Positions 1 through 11,120 of a stretch of 64,000 nucleotides of DNA are shown one piece after another. The position numbers and the translations under genes are program-made. Source of the DNA: Parvularculaceae bacterium (GTDB lineage Bacteria > Pseudomonadota > Alphaproteobacteria > Caulobacterales > Parvularculaceae). Location of the stretch: positions 1 through 64,000 of the forward strand of contig JACADZ010000004.1 in the NCBI GenBank assembly GCA_013389105.1, given 5' to 3'. Within the stretch, counting starts at the first letter, position 1. Each line of letters starts with the position of its first letter. Under the pieces are notes generated by a model. The model was given only the letters and a program-made list of their open reading frames with translations, did not search any database and was not told the origin of the DNA.

Positions 1-176
1 CCCGGGGGGCGAGGCACGGCGCATCTCGCAAGCGACAGTATGGCGTTGTTAACCATCGGCTGGGGGCGCGATCCCTTTTCCGCCGCTTCTACATTCCAAG
101 AGTTTCCGAAACGCTTCCTTAAGGCCCGGCCGGGGAGCGTCGCGGCGGGCTCCGCGAATCGGCGCAAGAAGCCGCC
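1..176. other. Leader region upstream of marC-like gene
   Basis: No supportable gene was found in this stretch. It holds the immediate upstream region of the marC-like gene, including an AAGAAG purine run about 6 bases before its ATG. Any promoter further upstream lies outside the window or is not recognisable. Confidence 0.4.
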
Positions 177-818
177 ATGCTCGCCGAGTTCGCCGCCAGC
201 TTCCTCGCCTCGTTCGTCACGCTCTTCATCGTGATCGACCCGATCATGGTGACGCCGATCTTCGCCGGCCTGACGCGGGCGGAAACAGCCAGGTCGCGCC
301 TCGGCATCGCCCTACACGCCGCGTTCATTTCGGCGGCGATCCTGACGTTGTTCGGACTCGCCGGAAACGTGATGCTCCATCACCTCGGCATCAGCATGGA
401 CGCCTTCCGCACCGCGGGCGGCATTCTCCTGTTCATCATGGGCTTTCGCATGTTCTTCGAGCCCGACGCCGAGGTCGAAGCCAAGACTCCGGGACCCAAG
501 GCCTCGGCGCGCGAGAGCATCGCCTTCTTTCCTTTGGCCATTCCCATGCTGGCGGGCCCCGGCGCCATCGCGACCATCATGCTGCTCGTCGGCGAGGAGC
601 CGTTCAAATCGGGGGGAAAGACCGCCGCGGCGCTCCTGTCGGCCTACATCGTTCTCGCCATCGGCGTGCTGATCATGGCCTTTGCGAGCCGGATCGGCGA
701 TGCGCTCGGGCGCACCGGCATGAACGTCATCACCCGCCTGCTCGGCATGCTGCTGATGGCCCTGGCGACGCAGTACATTTTCGACGGCGTGCGCAAGGGC
801 ATCCTCGAACTCGTGTGA
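177..818 (+). CDS. MarC family integral membrane protein
   Basis: This 213-residue protein is almost entirely hydrophobic, with about six membrane segments, and matches the MarC family of inner-membrane proteins in length and N-terminal pattern. The first helix ends in a conserved Asp-Pro (residues 21-22) followed by a MVTP stretch. A second conserved region around residue 110 reads AIPMLAGPGAIA. MarC proteins were once linked to multiple antibiotic resistance, but their transported substrate is not established. The gene converges on tadA with only 8 bases between stop codons, so it is probably a single-gene unit. Confidence 0.88.
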   Translation: MLAEFAASFLASFVTLFIVIDPIMVTPIFAGLTRAETARSRLGIALHAAFISAAILTLFGLAGNVMLHHLGISMDAFRTAGGILLFIMGFRMFFEPDAEVEAKTPGPKASARESIAFFPLAIPMLAGPGAIATIMLLVGEEPFKSGGKTAAALLSAYIVLAIGVLIMAFASRIGDALGRTGMNVITRLLGMLLMALATQYIFDGVRKGILELV

Positions 819-826
819 GGGCCCGG

Positions 827-1288
827 TCAGCGTCGCGCCCGGAAGAAGTCCCTGAGAAGATCGCTGGATTCCGTCGCGAACGGTCCTTCGACGACCTTGG
901 GGCGCGCATGACAGGTCGGTTGGTCGAAGAACCTCGGACCGTGCCAGACCGCCCCGCCCTTCGCGTCCCTCGCGGCGATCACAAGACGCGCAACCCGCGC
1001 ATGGCTGATCGCACCCGCGCACATCGCGCAGGGTTCGAGCGTCGCATAGAGCGTCGTCCCGGGCAGGCGGTAGTTGCCGAGTCGCGCCGCCGCCTCCCTG
1101 AGCACCCGGATTTCCGCATGCGCCGTCGGATCGCACGACGAGATCGGGGCGTTGCCGGCCGCCGCCAACATGACGCCGGCGGCATCGGCCAACACGGCGC
1201 CGATCGGAGCCTCGCCGCGCACGGCCGCCGCGCGCGCTTCCTCGAGCGCGAGCGCCATCATCGAGCGGTCCAGATCCGAGGCCGTCAC
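827..1288 (-). CDS. tadA: tRNA-specific adenosine deaminase TadA
   Basis: TadA deaminates the wobble adenosine of tRNA-Arg(ACG) to inosine. With a GTG start at 1288 the protein has 153 residues. Its zinc-site residues then fall at His57-Ala-Glu59 and Pro86-Cys87...Cys90, the same numbering as in the E. coli enzyme, which supports this start over a longer ATG reading that would overlap the neighbour. The gene follows the methyltransferase by 10 bases on the same strand. A general nucleoside deaminase is the alternative, but the numbering match and proximity to rluB favour TadA. Confidence 0.9.
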   Translation of the reverse strand: MTASDLDRSMMALALEEARAAAVRGEAPIGAVLADAAGVMLAAAGNAPISSCDPTAHAEIRVLREAAARLGNYRLPGTTLYATLEPCAMCAGAISHARVARLVIAARDAKGGAVWHGPRFFDQPTCHARPKVVEGPFATESSDLLRDFFRARR

Positions 1289-1298
1289 GAGGCGGAGT

Positions 1299-2042
1299 CT
1301 AGGCCGCCGCGCTCGGCAGCGCCATGCTGCGCTTCTCCGCAAGGCAAAAGGCCGTGACGCCGGCAAAGCGGTTCACCGGAAAGAGCGCGGCGCGCTCGAT
1401 CTCATGCACGGCGATGAGCGCGTTGTTGAGCCAGCGCGGGGCCGCCCGCATCGCGCTCGTCGCCGGCTTGTCGCCCTTCAGAGCGCGGCCGGCGAGGCGC
1501 AGCGCGGCGACAGCAGGAAACAGCATCCCGAAGAAATAGCGGGTGTCGACGACGTGGAGACCGGCGCCGGCGACGACGCCCTGAAGCTGGTCCAGCGTGT
1601 ATCGTCGGCGATGTTCGAGAAACTCGTCATGGCCGGACCACAGGAAGTTGAAGGCGGGAACGGAGACCACGAAGCGCGCGCCGGCCGGGGCGCGGCGTGC
1701 ATAGTCGGCGACGAGGCCGACATCGTCGTCGACATGCTCGATCACGTCGATCATGAGGATGAGTTCGGCGTCGACTTCGCTCACCGAGCGCTTGAACGCG
1801 ATTCGGTCGGACCGCCGCTGGCCGATCCAGTCCTGGGGATAGTTCGGATCGACGCAGGTGGCGTGCCGGACCATCCCCTCGGCGAGCAGCATGCGCGAGA
1901 AGACGCCCGACCCCGCGCCGACGTCGAGCGCCCGGTCATAAGGGCGCTTGCCGATGAGATCGAGGATCGCGCGGTGCTTGGCGACGTAATACCAGTGCGC
2001 CATCGGATCGCCGCCGATCGCGTTCTCTTCTTTCAAGTCCAT
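1299..2042 (-). CDS. Class I SAM-dependent methyltransferase
   Basis: This 247-residue protein has the glycine-rich SAM-binding motif LDVGAGSG at residues 39-46, and motif II/III-like segments (LILMIDVIEHVDDD; ARFVVSVPAFNFLW). The VIEH and VPAFNFLWSGHDE patterns are typical of methyltransferases annotated near cell-envelope or quinone genes, but the substrate cannot be inferred here. It starts at an ATG at 2042 and is probably co-transcribed with tadA downstream. The gene to its right, the pseudouridine synthase, is divergent with about 60 bases between starts. Confidence 0.8.
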   Translation of the reverse strand: MDLKEENAIGGDPMAHWYYVAKHRAILDLIGKRPYDRALDVGAGSGVFSRMLLAEGMVRHATCVDPNYPQDWIGQRRSDRIAFKRSVSEVDAELILMIDVIEHVDDDVGLVADYARRAPAGARFVVSVPAFNFLWSGHDEFLEHRRRYTLDQLQGVVAGAGLHVVDTRYFFGMLFPAVAALRLAGRALKGDKPATSAMRAAPRWLNNALIAVHEIERAALFPVNRFAGVTAFCLAEKRSMALPSAAA

Positions 2043-2105
2043 GGACCCGTTCCATTTCCCACGCCCGTCGCTTATGTCCGACGAGACGTTAAGGATTGTT
2101 AAACC

Positions 2106-2855
2106 ATGAGCGAGGTCCGCGCCGGCGAACGCATCGCAAAGTTCCTCGCGCGCGCCGGGGTCGCGTCAAGGCGCGAGGCGGAGCGGCTGATCGAAGCCGG
2201 GATCGTGACGGTCGACGGCGCTGTGCTGACGACCCCCGGTTTCAAGGTTCTGCCTGGCATGGACGTCCGCGTCGACGGAACGCGGGTGAAGGAAAAGGCC
2301 CCGCCGCGGCTGTGGCGCTTTCACAAGCCCGGCGGACTCGTCACCACTCACAAGGACCCGCAGGGGCGCCCGACGGTCTTCGAAGCGGTCGCCGACCGCC
2401 TGCCGCGCGTCGTGTCCGTCGGCCGCCTCGATCTGACGACTGAAGGCTTGCTCCTTCTCACCAATGACGGCGCGCTCGCGCGCCACCTCGAGCTTCCATC
2501 GACCGGATGGGTCAGGCGCTATCGGGTGCGCGCCTTTGGTCGGACCGACGAGCAGGCGCTTGATGCGCTCAAAGCCGGCGTTGAAATCGAGGGCGTCCGC
2601 TACAAGCCGATCCGCGCCGAAATCGACAAGGCGCAGGGCGGCAATGTCTGGCTCACCGTCGCCATCACCGAGGGCAAGAACCGCGAGGTGCGCAAGGTGA
2701 TGGATCACCTGGGCCTTAAAGTGAACCGCCTCATCCGCACTGGCTACGGACCGTTCCTGCTCGGCGCGATGGAGCCCGGCGCGATCGAAGAAGTCCCGAC
2801 CAAGCAGCTGCGCGAGCAGCTCGGGCGCAAGATCTGCGAGGAGATCGGCCTGTGA
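2106..2855 (+). CDS. rluB: 23S rRNA pseudouridine synthase, RluB/RsuA family
   Basis: This 249-residue protein isomerises uridine in rRNA. An S4 RNA-binding domain occupies roughly residues 5-60 (AGVASRREAERLIEAG), and the catalytic domain follows with VGRLD at 105-109, Asp109 being the expected nucleophile, then TEGLLLLTNDG. The C-terminal KNREVRKVMDHLG motif is typical of the RluB/RluE/RluF branch. The length suits RluB without the long acidic tail seen in some species. The ATG at 2106 has an AAGGA upstream. The stop overlaps the GTG start of the next gene by 4 bases. Confidence 0.87.
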   Translation: MSEVRAGERIAKFLARAGVASRREAERLIEAGIVTVDGAVLTTPGFKVLPGMDVRVDGTRVKEKAPPRLWRFHKPGGLVTTHKDPQGRPTVFEAVADRLPRVVSVGRLDLTTEGLLLLTNDGALARHLELPSTGWVRRYRVRAFGRTDEQALDALKAGVEIEGVRYKPIRAEIDKAQGGNVWLTVAITEGKNREVRKVMDHLGLKVNRLIRTGYGPFLLGAMEPGAIEEVPTKQLREQLGRKICEEIGL

Positions 2856-3043
2856 GCGACGTGGTCAATCTGAACCGCTTCCGGAAGAAAAAGCGCGCCA
2901 AGGCGGCCGAAGCGCAGTCGGCGGAAAACCGAGCGAAGTTCGGACGGACGAAGGGCGAGAAACAGCGCGACAAACAGGAGCGCGCGCGTGTCGACCGTTT
3001 GACCCAAGGGCGCAAGCTGGACCCGGGCGCATCCGAGGACTGA
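2852..3043 (+). CDS. DUF4169 family small basic protein
   Basis: This 63-residue, highly charged protein starts at a GTG overlapping the rluB stop (GTGA). It begins with VVNLNRFRKKK and is rich in Lys, Arg, Gln and Glu, with no membrane segment. The pattern matches the short alphaproteobacterial DUF4169 family, whose function is unknown. Tight coupling to a 23S rRNA modification enzyme and the basic composition suggest RNA or ribosome association, but that is inference only. Confidence 0.75.
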   Translation: MSDVVNLNRFRKKKRAKAAEAQSAENRAKFGRTKGEKQRDKQERARVDRLTQGRKLDPGASED

Positions 3044-3240
3044 CAGGACTGTTCCTTGCCCCCTAAGGTTGCCCCAGAAAACCCATTAACCGGTCGGCGA
3101 AAAGCGCCCCGCCGAGGACCAGGTTGCCCGCAACCGATATTTGGGTCAAAAGTCGAAGGCGACGAAATTTTGAGCTGGTTCTTTGCCGGCAATTTTATCG
3201 CAGTTACGTCGAGTGCGGTCGACGCGTCGCGCTATTGTCG

Positions 3241-4881
<1,641 letters not shown>

Positions 4882-4941
4882 TCATACCGCAAGGTTCGCC
4901 GCCGCGCCAAAGCCAAAGCCGGCGACTGAGCGCTTGCGGCT

Positions 4942-5451
4942 TTATTGCGGCGGCGGCGCGGGCTCTTCCCCGGCTGCGGGAGAGGCGGCTGACTCTGCGG
5001 CTGGCTCTGCGGACGGCGCACCGGCCGGATCGTCTCCCGCCTCAGGCGTGGGCGCCGCCTCAGGCGTGGGCGCCGACTCGACGGGGGCGGCGGCCGGGGC
5101 GCTCACGGGCGGCGTTGTCGCCGGTGCGGCTGGCTCGTCGGCCCCTAAGGACTTCAGGAGATCTTCCGTCGAAGTCGGGGCGCGGCCCGGGGTTCCGGGA
5201 ACGCCGGTCAGGTCCTCGATGACCGAGCGCTCCTTCTCGCCCCGCGCCGCGATAATCGCCAGCGCCATCGACGTCGTAAAAAAAAGGGCCGCGAGGATCG
5301 AGGTGGTGCGGGTCAAGGCGTTCGCCGTGCCCCGCCCGGTCATGAAATTCCCCGCGCTCAGCGCCGCCCCGCCGTCGGAGCGCTGGAGCAGAACGACGCC
5401 AATCAGCGCGAGAATGATCAGCGAATGAACGGCGAGGATGACCGGGACCAT
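4942..5451 (-). CDS. secG: Preprotein translocase subunit SecG with long tail
   Basis: SecG is the small membrane subunit of the SecYEG protein-export channel. The first ~75 residues carry the two membrane segments and the family loop (LLQRSDGGAALSAGNF; GRGTANALTRTTSILA). The protein runs to 169 residues because of an Ala/Pro/Glu-rich C-terminal tail of about 90 residues, encoded in part by a perfect tandem 18-bp repeat (5039-5056 and 5057-5074). Such low-complexity tails occur in alphaproteobacterial SecG. pyrG follows on the same strand. Confidence 0.92.
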   Translation of the reverse strand: MVPVILAVHSLIILALIGVVLLQRSDGGAALSAGNFMTGRGTANALTRTTSILAALFFTTSMALAIIAARGEKERSVIEDLTGVPGTPGRAPTSTEDLLKSLGADEPAAPATTPPVSAPAAAPVESAPTPEAAPTPEAGDDPAGAPSAEPAAESAASPAAGEEPAPPPQ

Positions 5452-5607
5452 GGGGCTTCCGCTGCGGCCGGTCCGAAAAATGGACCCGCCCTGTTTTGAG
5501 GAGGCCGCTGTCTACGCCAACGCGCAGGGGGCGGCAAGGCGGCGTAAAGTCATTTGCGTCGTATCGGCAGGCTCCTAAACCCGGTGGAAACTCCCTGAAG
5601 GACAACG

Positions 5608-7494
5608 ATGCCAGTCCCCGCCGATCCTCCTGCAAGAGACGCCGCCGACGAGGCGCGGGGCAGCGCGTTCGCAGCCGCCGTCGAGCAGGAAGCGGGGACT
5701 CGGGCGAAGGCGAAGTCGCTGAAGCCGCTCGCCCGGCTCCTACCCTTCATCCTGCGTTATCCCGGCCTCCTTGCCGGCTTCATCGTTTTTCTCGCCGCGG
5801 CGGCGGCGCTGACCCTCGCCATGCCGGCGGCGTTCCGGATCCTGGTTGATTGCGGGTTTGGCGGCGCCGCCGGCGCCGGCTGCGACCGCTTCGCGCTAGG
5901 CGACGATTTGTCCGGCTATTTCCTGATCGGGATCGCCGTCGCCGCGGCGCTGGGGCTCGCGAGCGCCGCCAGATTCTATTTCATCAGCCGGCTCGGCGAG
6001 CGCGTGGTCGCCGACCTGCGTATCGCCGTTTTCAACCATTTGATGGATCTCAGTCCCGGCTTTTACGCCAATGTGCGCACCGGCGAAGTGCTGTCGCGCC
6101 TCACGACCGACACGACGCTGATCGAAACCCTGGTCGGCTCCTCCGTCTCGGTCGCCATCCGCACGGTCGCAACGACGCTCGGCGCGATTGCGCTCATGGC
6201 GGCGGTCAGTCTCAAACTCAGCCTCATGGTGCTGGCCGTCGGCCCGCTCCTCATCGTGCCGGCGGTTCTGTTCGGTCGTCGCGTGCAGAGGCTTTCGCGG
6301 TCGAGCCAGGACAGCCTGGCCGCCGCCTCTGCGCGGGCCAGCGAATCTCTGGCCGCGGTCGAGACGGTCCAGGCCTTCACCCGCGAGCGTGAGGAGCGCG
6401 CCGCCTTTGCGGCGGCGGCTGAGACCGCGTTCGGCGTCGCGCTCCGGCGCATCGGCATGCGCACGCTGATGACCGCTCTTATCTTTTCGTCGGTGCTGGT
6501 CGCCCTGATCTCCGTGCTCTGGTACGGCGCGACGCAGGTCCAAGCCGGCGCGATCACGGCAGGAGCGATGACCCAGTTCGTGATGTACGCCTTTATTGCA
6601 GTGAGCGGGGTCGGCATGCTGACCGAAACCTATGCCGAGACCATGCGCGCCTCGGGCGCAACCGAGCGCCTGATGGAGCTCCTGTCGGCAAAACCTCAGA
6701 TCGCGGCCCCGACAGCGCCCTCCCGCCTTCCTTCCCCCGTCAGGGGCGCGATCCGCTTCGACGACGTGCGCTTTGCTTATCCGCTGCGTCCGGAGCAGAC
6801 GGCGCTCGCGGGAGTCACGGTCGATATCGCGCCGGGCGAGACCGTGGCGCTGGTCGGTCCCTCCGGCGCCGGCAAGTCGACGATGTTTCAGTTGCTGCTG
6901 CGCTTCTACGACCCGGCGCGGGGCCGGATCATGGTCGACGGCGTCGATATCCGCGCTCTGGACCCCAAAGAGCTGCGCGCCGCGGTTTCAATCGTCCAGC
7001 AGAATGCGCCGCTCTTCTCCGGCGATGCGGCGGCCAACATTCGCTACGGCCGGCCGGACGCCAGCGAGGAAGAAGTCGTCGCTGCAGCCAGGGCGGCGAA
7101 CGCTCACGACTTCATTATGGCGCTGCCGCAGGGCTATGCGACGTCGCTCGGCGCGCAAGCGACCGCACTTTCCGGCGGACAGCGTCAGCGTCTCGCCATT
7201 GCGCGCGCGATCCTGCGCAACGCGCCGATTCTGCTGCTCGACGAGGCGACGTCCGCGCTCGACTCCGAGAGCGAGCGCGCCATCCAGGAGGCGTTCGAAC
7301 GCATTTCGAAGGATCGCACCACGCTCGTGATCGCGCACAGGCTTTCGACCGTGCTGTCCGCGGACCGCATCGTCGTCATGGACGAGGGCCGCATCGTCGA
7401 TCAGGGAACTCACCGCGAACTCATCGCCCGGGGCGGCCTTTATGCGCGCCTCGCAGAGCTTCAGTTCAACCCGGACAGGATCGCTGCGGAGTAG
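5608..7494 (+). CDS. ABC exporter, fused permease and ATPase (MsbA-like)
   Basis: This 628-residue half-transporter has six membrane helices in the first ~340 residues and an ATPase domain after about residue 375. The Walker A motif (GPSGAGKST) is near residue 418, the signature LSGGQRQR near 520, Walker B (ILLLDEATSALD) near 540, and the H-loop in IAHRLST. It resembles MsbA/lipid- and drug-exporter families that act as homodimers in the inner membrane. The substrate is not evident. An AAGGA precedes the ATG at 5608. It converges on thiL with a 3-base gap. Confidence 0.88.
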   Translation: MPVPADPPARDAADEARGSAFAAAVEQEAGTRAKAKSLKPLARLLPFILRYPGLLAGFIVFLAAAAALTLAMPAAFRILVDCGFGGAAGAGCDRFALGDDLSGYFLIGIAVAAALGLASAARFYFISRLGERVVADLRIAVFNHLMDLSPGFYANVRTGEVLSRLTTDTTLIETLVGSSVSVAIRTVATTLGAIALMAAVSLKLSLMVLAVGPLLIVPAVLFGRRVQRLSRSSQDSLAAASARASESLAAVETVQAFTREREERAAFAAAAETAFGVALRRIGMRTLMTALIFSSVLVALISVLWYGATQVQAGAITAGAMTQFVMYAFIAVSGVGMLTETYAETMRASGATERLMELLSAKPQIAAPTAPSRLPSPVRGAIRFDDVRFAYPLRPEQTALAGVTVDIAPGETVALVGPSGAGKSTMFQLLLRFYDPARGRIMVDGVDIRALDPKELRAAVSIVQQNAPLFSGDAAANIRYGRPDASEEEVVAAARAANAHDFIMALPQGYATSLGAQATALSGGQRQRLAIARAILRNAPILLLDEATSALDSESERAIQEAFERISKDRTTLVIAHRLSTVLSADRIVVMDEGRIVDQGTHRELIARGGLYARLAELQFNPDRIAAE

Positions 7495-7497
7495 ATG

Positions 7498-8478
7498 TCA
7501 CGCGGCGAAGTGATCAAAGCCCCCCTGCGCCTCAATCTCCGAGCCGTCCGCGTCCAAAAGCACGGCGCGGCCGTGGCCCTTGACGAATGCGCCGATGCGC
7601 GCGACCGGCGTTTTCGAAAGCTTCGCGGCCATCTCGACGGCGCGACGACGGCTCGGCGGCGCGGCGAACAGGATCTCGTAGTCGTCGCCGGACGAGGCGA
7701 TCCGCGCGAGGGCGGCGCGCCTGTCTTCCCGCTTCCCAAGCCAGCGCGACGCCGCGGGCGACAGCGGAATCGCCGACGCCTCGATCTCGACACGGAGCTT
7801 AGCCAAGGCGGCGAGGCGGCCGGCATCGGCGAGGAGGCCGTCGGACACGTCGATGGCGGCGCTCGCAAGGCCGGGCAATGCGCCGCCAAGCGTGACGCGC
7901 GGCTCCGGTAGCCGGTAGCGACCGACTAGAAAATCGCGATCAGCGGCGGGAAACTTCTCGAGCTTCTGGAGCGCGGCGAGTCCGAGGCCAGCGTCGCCGA
8001 TCGATCCGGAAACGAACAGGTCGTCCCCGAGGGCGGCGCCCTCGCGACGCACCATTCCGCCCCGCGGCGCGGCGCCGAAAAAGGTCGCCGAAAGGGTCAG
8101 CGGCCCCGCAGCCGACACATGTCGCGTCGTATCGCCGCCATAAAGCGCGATCCGGTATAGCGCCTGGTCCTCTTTGAGGCCGCGCGCGAAGTCTTCGATC
8201 GCGCCGATCTTGGTCGCGCTCGGCCAGGCGCACGCAAGAAAGTAGCCGGCCGGCTTGGCGCCCTTGGCGACGAGGTCCGATACGTTCACGCGCACGAGTT
8301 TTTTTGCGACGAGGTCGAGTGGGTCGCCTTTCAGGAAATGCACGCCCTCGATCAACATGTCCTTGGTGACCACGCGGTCGCCGAGCAGCGCGGCGTCGTC
8401 GGTCAGACAGAACGCACCCGGCGCGTCCCCTGCAAGCGGCGCAAACAACTCACTGATGATTCGGAATTCGCCTGTCAT
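7498..8478 (-). CDS. thiL: Thiamine-monophosphate kinase
   Basis: ThiL phosphorylates thiamine phosphate to the coenzyme thiamine diphosphate. The 326-residue protein has the N-terminal metal-binding LTDDAALLGD, the DLVAKGAKPAGYFL segment, and LYGGDTT and IDVSDGLLADAG motifs typical of the PurM/ThiL fold. It is the last gene of a glyA-nrdR-nusB-thiL run on the minus strand and lies 21 bases after nusB. The nusB-thiL pair is conserved in alphaproteobacteria. Confidence 0.95.
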   Translation of the reverse strand: MTGEFRIISELFAPLAGDAPGAFCLTDDAALLGDRVVTKDMLIEGVHFLKGDPLDLVAKKLVRVNVSDLVAKGAKPAGYFLACAWPSATKIGAIEDFARGLKEDQALYRIALYGGDTTRHVSAAGPLTLSATFFGAAPRGGMVRREGAALGDDLFVSGSIGDAGLGLAALQKLEKFPAADRDFLVGRYRLPEPRVTLGGALPGLASAAIDVSDGLLADAGRLAALAKLRVEIEASAIPLSPAASRWLGKREDRRAALARIASSGDDYEILFAAPPSRRRAVEMAAKLSKTPVARIGAFVKGHGRAVLLDADGSEIEAQGGFDHFAA

Positions 8479-8499
8479 GCGGGCCAGCGCCGCGTCACG

Positions 8500-8976
8500 T
8501 CAGATATCGTGATCGCGGGCGTCTCTGGCAACCGCGTCGAGGACGCCGTTGACGAACCGCGGCTCCTCCCCATCGAAGAAGGCCTTCGCGATTTCAACAT
8601 ACTCATTGATCGCCGCCCGCGGCGGCACGTCGGCGCGACGAACGAGTTCGTAGACGCCGGCGCGCAGAATGGCGCGCGCGGTCGCGTCGATGCGCGACAA
8701 AGTCCAGGTCCTTGCAAGATGGCGCTCGATCAGCGGGTCAATGCGCCGCTGCGCCTCGACGACGCCCCGCGCGATATCCGCGAAGAACGCCTCGTCCGCT
8801 TGGTGAAGCTCGCCGCCCTCGATCGACCGCCCAAGACGGTGCTCGACGAACTCGGCGATCACGCCTTCAACGCCGGCGCCGCTTTGCTCCATCTGATAGA
8901 GCGCCTGCACCGCCGCCAGCCGGGCCGCAGAGCGTTCGGGTACGGACTTCTGGCTTTCGGCGGGGCGCGCGCTCAC
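8500..8976 (-). CDS. nusB: Transcription antitermination factor NusB
   Basis: NusB, with NusE (S10), forms the boxA-binding antitermination complex on rRNA transcripts. The 158-residue protein shows the family pattern [12 protein letters not shown] near the N terminus and [11 protein letters not shown] plus [14 protein letters not shown] in the second half. The start is a GTG at 8976 that overlaps the nrdR stop as GTGA, implying translational coupling. Its usual alphaproteobacterial neighbour ribH is missing; the rib genes lie about 2.3 kb beyond glyA on the other strand. Confidence 0.94.
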   Translation of the reverse strand: MSARPAESQKSVPERSAARLAAVQALYQMEQSGAGVEGVIAEFVEHRLGRSIEGGELHQADEAFFADIARGVVEAQRRIDPLIERHLARTWTLSRIDATARAILRAGVYELVRRADVPPRAAINEYVEIAKAFFDGEEPRFVNGVLDAVARDARDHDI

Positions 8977-9440
8977 GGCTTATGGCGATCCTGATCGTCG
9001 AGTCGGTCAAGGAACTGCTCGAAATCCTTGGCTTCCCTGAAGTTCTTGTACACGGAGGCGTAGCGCACATAGGCGACGTCGTCGAGATTGGCGAGCCGCT
9101 CCATCACCATCTCGCCGATGCGCTTTGAGTCGACCTCGCTGTCTCCGGCGGACTCAAGCTCGCGCACGATGCCGGAGACCATCTGCTCGACCCGATCGGG
9201 ATCAACCTCCCGCTTGCGGAGGGCGACGGTGACCGAACGCAGCAGCTTGTCGCGTTCAAACGGCTCGCGCCGGCCGGACGACTTGACGACGACCAGTTCA
9301 CGCAGCTGCACCCGTTCAAAGGTCGTAAAGCGACCGCCGCACGCGGAGCACTGGCGCCGCCTGCGGATTGACGATCCGTCCTCGGCGGAGCGCGAGTCCT
9401 TCACCTGGGTGTCCTCACAGCCGCAGAATGGACAGCGCAT
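8973..9440 (-). CDS. nrdR: Transcriptional repressor NrdR
   Basis: NrdR represses ribonucleotide reductase genes in response to bound (d)ATP. The 155-residue protein starts with a zinc ribbon (CPFCG at residues 3-7 and CSACGG near 31-36), followed by an ATP-cone domain ([21 protein letters not shown]). It begins 9 bases after the glyA stop and overlaps nusB by 4 bases. The glyA-nrdR order is standard in alphaproteobacteria. Confidence 0.96.
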   Translation of the reverse strand: MRCPFCGCEDTQVKDSRSAEDGSSIRRRRQCSACGGRFTTFERVQLRELVVVKSSGRREPFERDKLLRSVTVALRKREVDPDRVEQMVSGIVRELESAGDSEVDSKRIGEMVMERLANLDDVAYVRYASVYKNFREAKDFEQFLDRLDDQDRHKP

Positions 9441-9449
9441 GAGCGGGGC

Positions 9450-10733
9450 TCAGTAGATCGGGAAGCGCGACGTCAGCGCTTTCACTCTTGCACGCACCCG
9501 TTGTTCCGTCGCCGAACTGTCGCCGCCCCGCGCGAGGCTGTCGAGCGCCTCGGCCATCAGCGCGCCGACTTCCCGAAACTCCTCGGCGCAAAAACCCCGC
9601 GTCGTGCAGGCCGGCGAACCAACGCGAACGCCGGAGGTGACCGTCGGCTTCTCGGGGTCGAAGGGAACGCCGTTCTTGTTGCAGGTGATCCCCGAGCGCT
9701 CGAGGCTCTGCTCGGCGGCGGCGCCTTTGACGCCCTTCGGGCGCAGGTCGATCAGCGCCAGGTGCGTGTCGGTGCCGCCCGAAACGACTGCATAGCCTGC
9801 GTCAATGAGGGTGGCCGACAGGGCCTGCGCGTTGGCGATCACCTGCTTCGCGTAAGCCTTGAACGAAGGCCGCAGGGCTTCGCCGAAGGCGACGGCCTTG
9901 GCGGCGATCACGTGCATCAGCGGCCCGCCCTGAAGGCCCGGAAACAGCGCTGAGCGCACCCTCTTGGCGATCTCCGGATCGTTGGTGAGCACCATGCCGC
10001 CGCGCGGCCCGCGCAGGGTTTTGTGCGTGGTCGTCGTCGCCACATGCGCATGGTCAAGCGGGTTGGGGATGACTTTTGCGGCGACGAGACCGGCGAAGTG
10101 CGCCATATCGACCATGAGATGCGCGCCCACGGCGTCGGCGATCTCACGGAATTTCTTGAAGTCGATCAAACGCGAATAGGCGCTGCCGCCGGCGATGATG
10201 ATCTTCGGGCGATGCCGCTCCGCCTGCGCGGCGACATCATCATAGTCGATGCGGCAGTCGTCCCGGCGGACGCCGTAATGAACGGCGTTGAACCATTTGC
10301 CGGACTGGTTGGCCTTGCCGCCATGGGTCAAATGTCCGCCCGCAGAAAGATCCATGCCGAGAAAGGTGTCGCCCGGCTGCAGCAGCGCCATGAACACAGC
10401 CTGGTTGGCCTGGCTGCCGGAATGCGGCTGCACAATCGCCTCTTCGCAGTCGAAAAGCCGGCGCGCTCTCGAGATTGCGATCTCCTCGACCTGATCGACG
10501 AACTCGCAGCCGCCGTAATAGCGTTTACCGGGGTATCCCTCGGCGTACTTGTTCGTGAGCACCGACCCCTGAGCCTCAAGCACCGCCTTCGAGACGATGT
10601 TCTCCGAGGCGATGAGTTCGATCTGGTCCTGCTGACGGCGGAGTTCACGGCCGATTGCGCCGCACAATTCCGGATCGGCCTCCATTAGTGAGCCTGCAAA
10701 AAAATCGGCCGGCGTACGCTCGGTGACCGCCAT
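9450..10733 (-). CDS. glyA: Serine hydroxymethyltransferase
   Basis: GlyA interconverts serine and glycine with tetrahydrofolate, supplying one-carbon units. From the ATG at 10733, which has a strong GGGAGG ribosome site, the protein has 427 residues, the usual length. The PLP lysine is in [13 protein letters not shown] near residue 230. [14 protein letters not shown] and [11 protein letters not shown] near the N terminus are family hallmarks. A longer reading from 10784 lacks a ribosome site. It heads the glyA-nrdR-nusB-thiL operon. Confidence 0.97.
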   Translation of the reverse strand: MAVTERTPADFFAGSLMEADPELCGAIGRELRRQQDQIELIASENIVSKAVLEAQGSVLTNKYAEGYPGKRYYGGCEFVDQVEEIAISRARRLFDCEEAIVQPHSGSQANQAVFMALLQPGDTFLGMDLSAGGHLTHGGKANQSGKWFNAVHYGVRRDDCRIDYDDVAAQAERHRPKIIIAGGSAYSRLIDFKKFREIADAVGAHLMVDMAHFAGLVAAKVIPNPLDHAHVATTTTHKTLRGPRGGMVLTNDPEIAKRVRSALFPGLQGGPLMHVIAAKAVAFGEALRPSFKAYAKQVIANAQALSATLIDAGYAVVSGGTDTHLALIDLRPKGVKGAAAEQSLERSGITCNKNGVPFDPEKPTVTSGVRVGSPACTTRGFCAEEFREVGALMAEALDSLARGGDSSATEQRVRARVKALTSRFPIY

Positions 10734-11120
10734 CAAATCCTCCCTGCCGTCGCTCTCGCGCGACGCCGCCGCCGGCGGACCCAAAAGGTGAACAAAGCCG
10801 ATATACGCGCGGCCGACCGCTGCTGCAATGCGGCAGGCAGGACACTGGAATTTTGCTCAAGGAGCGCGGCAGGGCCGTGAAGAGGCCCCGCAAAAGACGC
10901 CGCCGCGCTGTTCTCAAATGCAATGAAAGCATGCGCCGAGGCGCAGCCGCTTTTGCTTGCCATTGCACAGTGACGCGCTTAACAGCCTATGTGGAACTGC
11001 GAGCCTGCTGGCGGTATTCGGGCGACTCATTTGGCCGCCGAAGCTCCTCAGAACCAATCGTTGTAGGACGGATGGCCGCCATCAGCGGCCGATGTCGTTT
11101 GAAAAGGAGAAAGCCTAAAC
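10734..11120. other. Intergenic region between divergent glyA and mucR
   Basis: These 387 bases contain no supportable gene. They must carry the promoters for glyA (leftward) and mucR (rightward). A small hairpin (GGCCGC at 11074-11079 paired with GCGGCC at 11085-11090) ends 30 bases before the mucR ATG, and an AAAAGGAGAAA ribosome site precedes it. No tRNA or recognisable riboswitch was seen. Confidence 0.5.
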
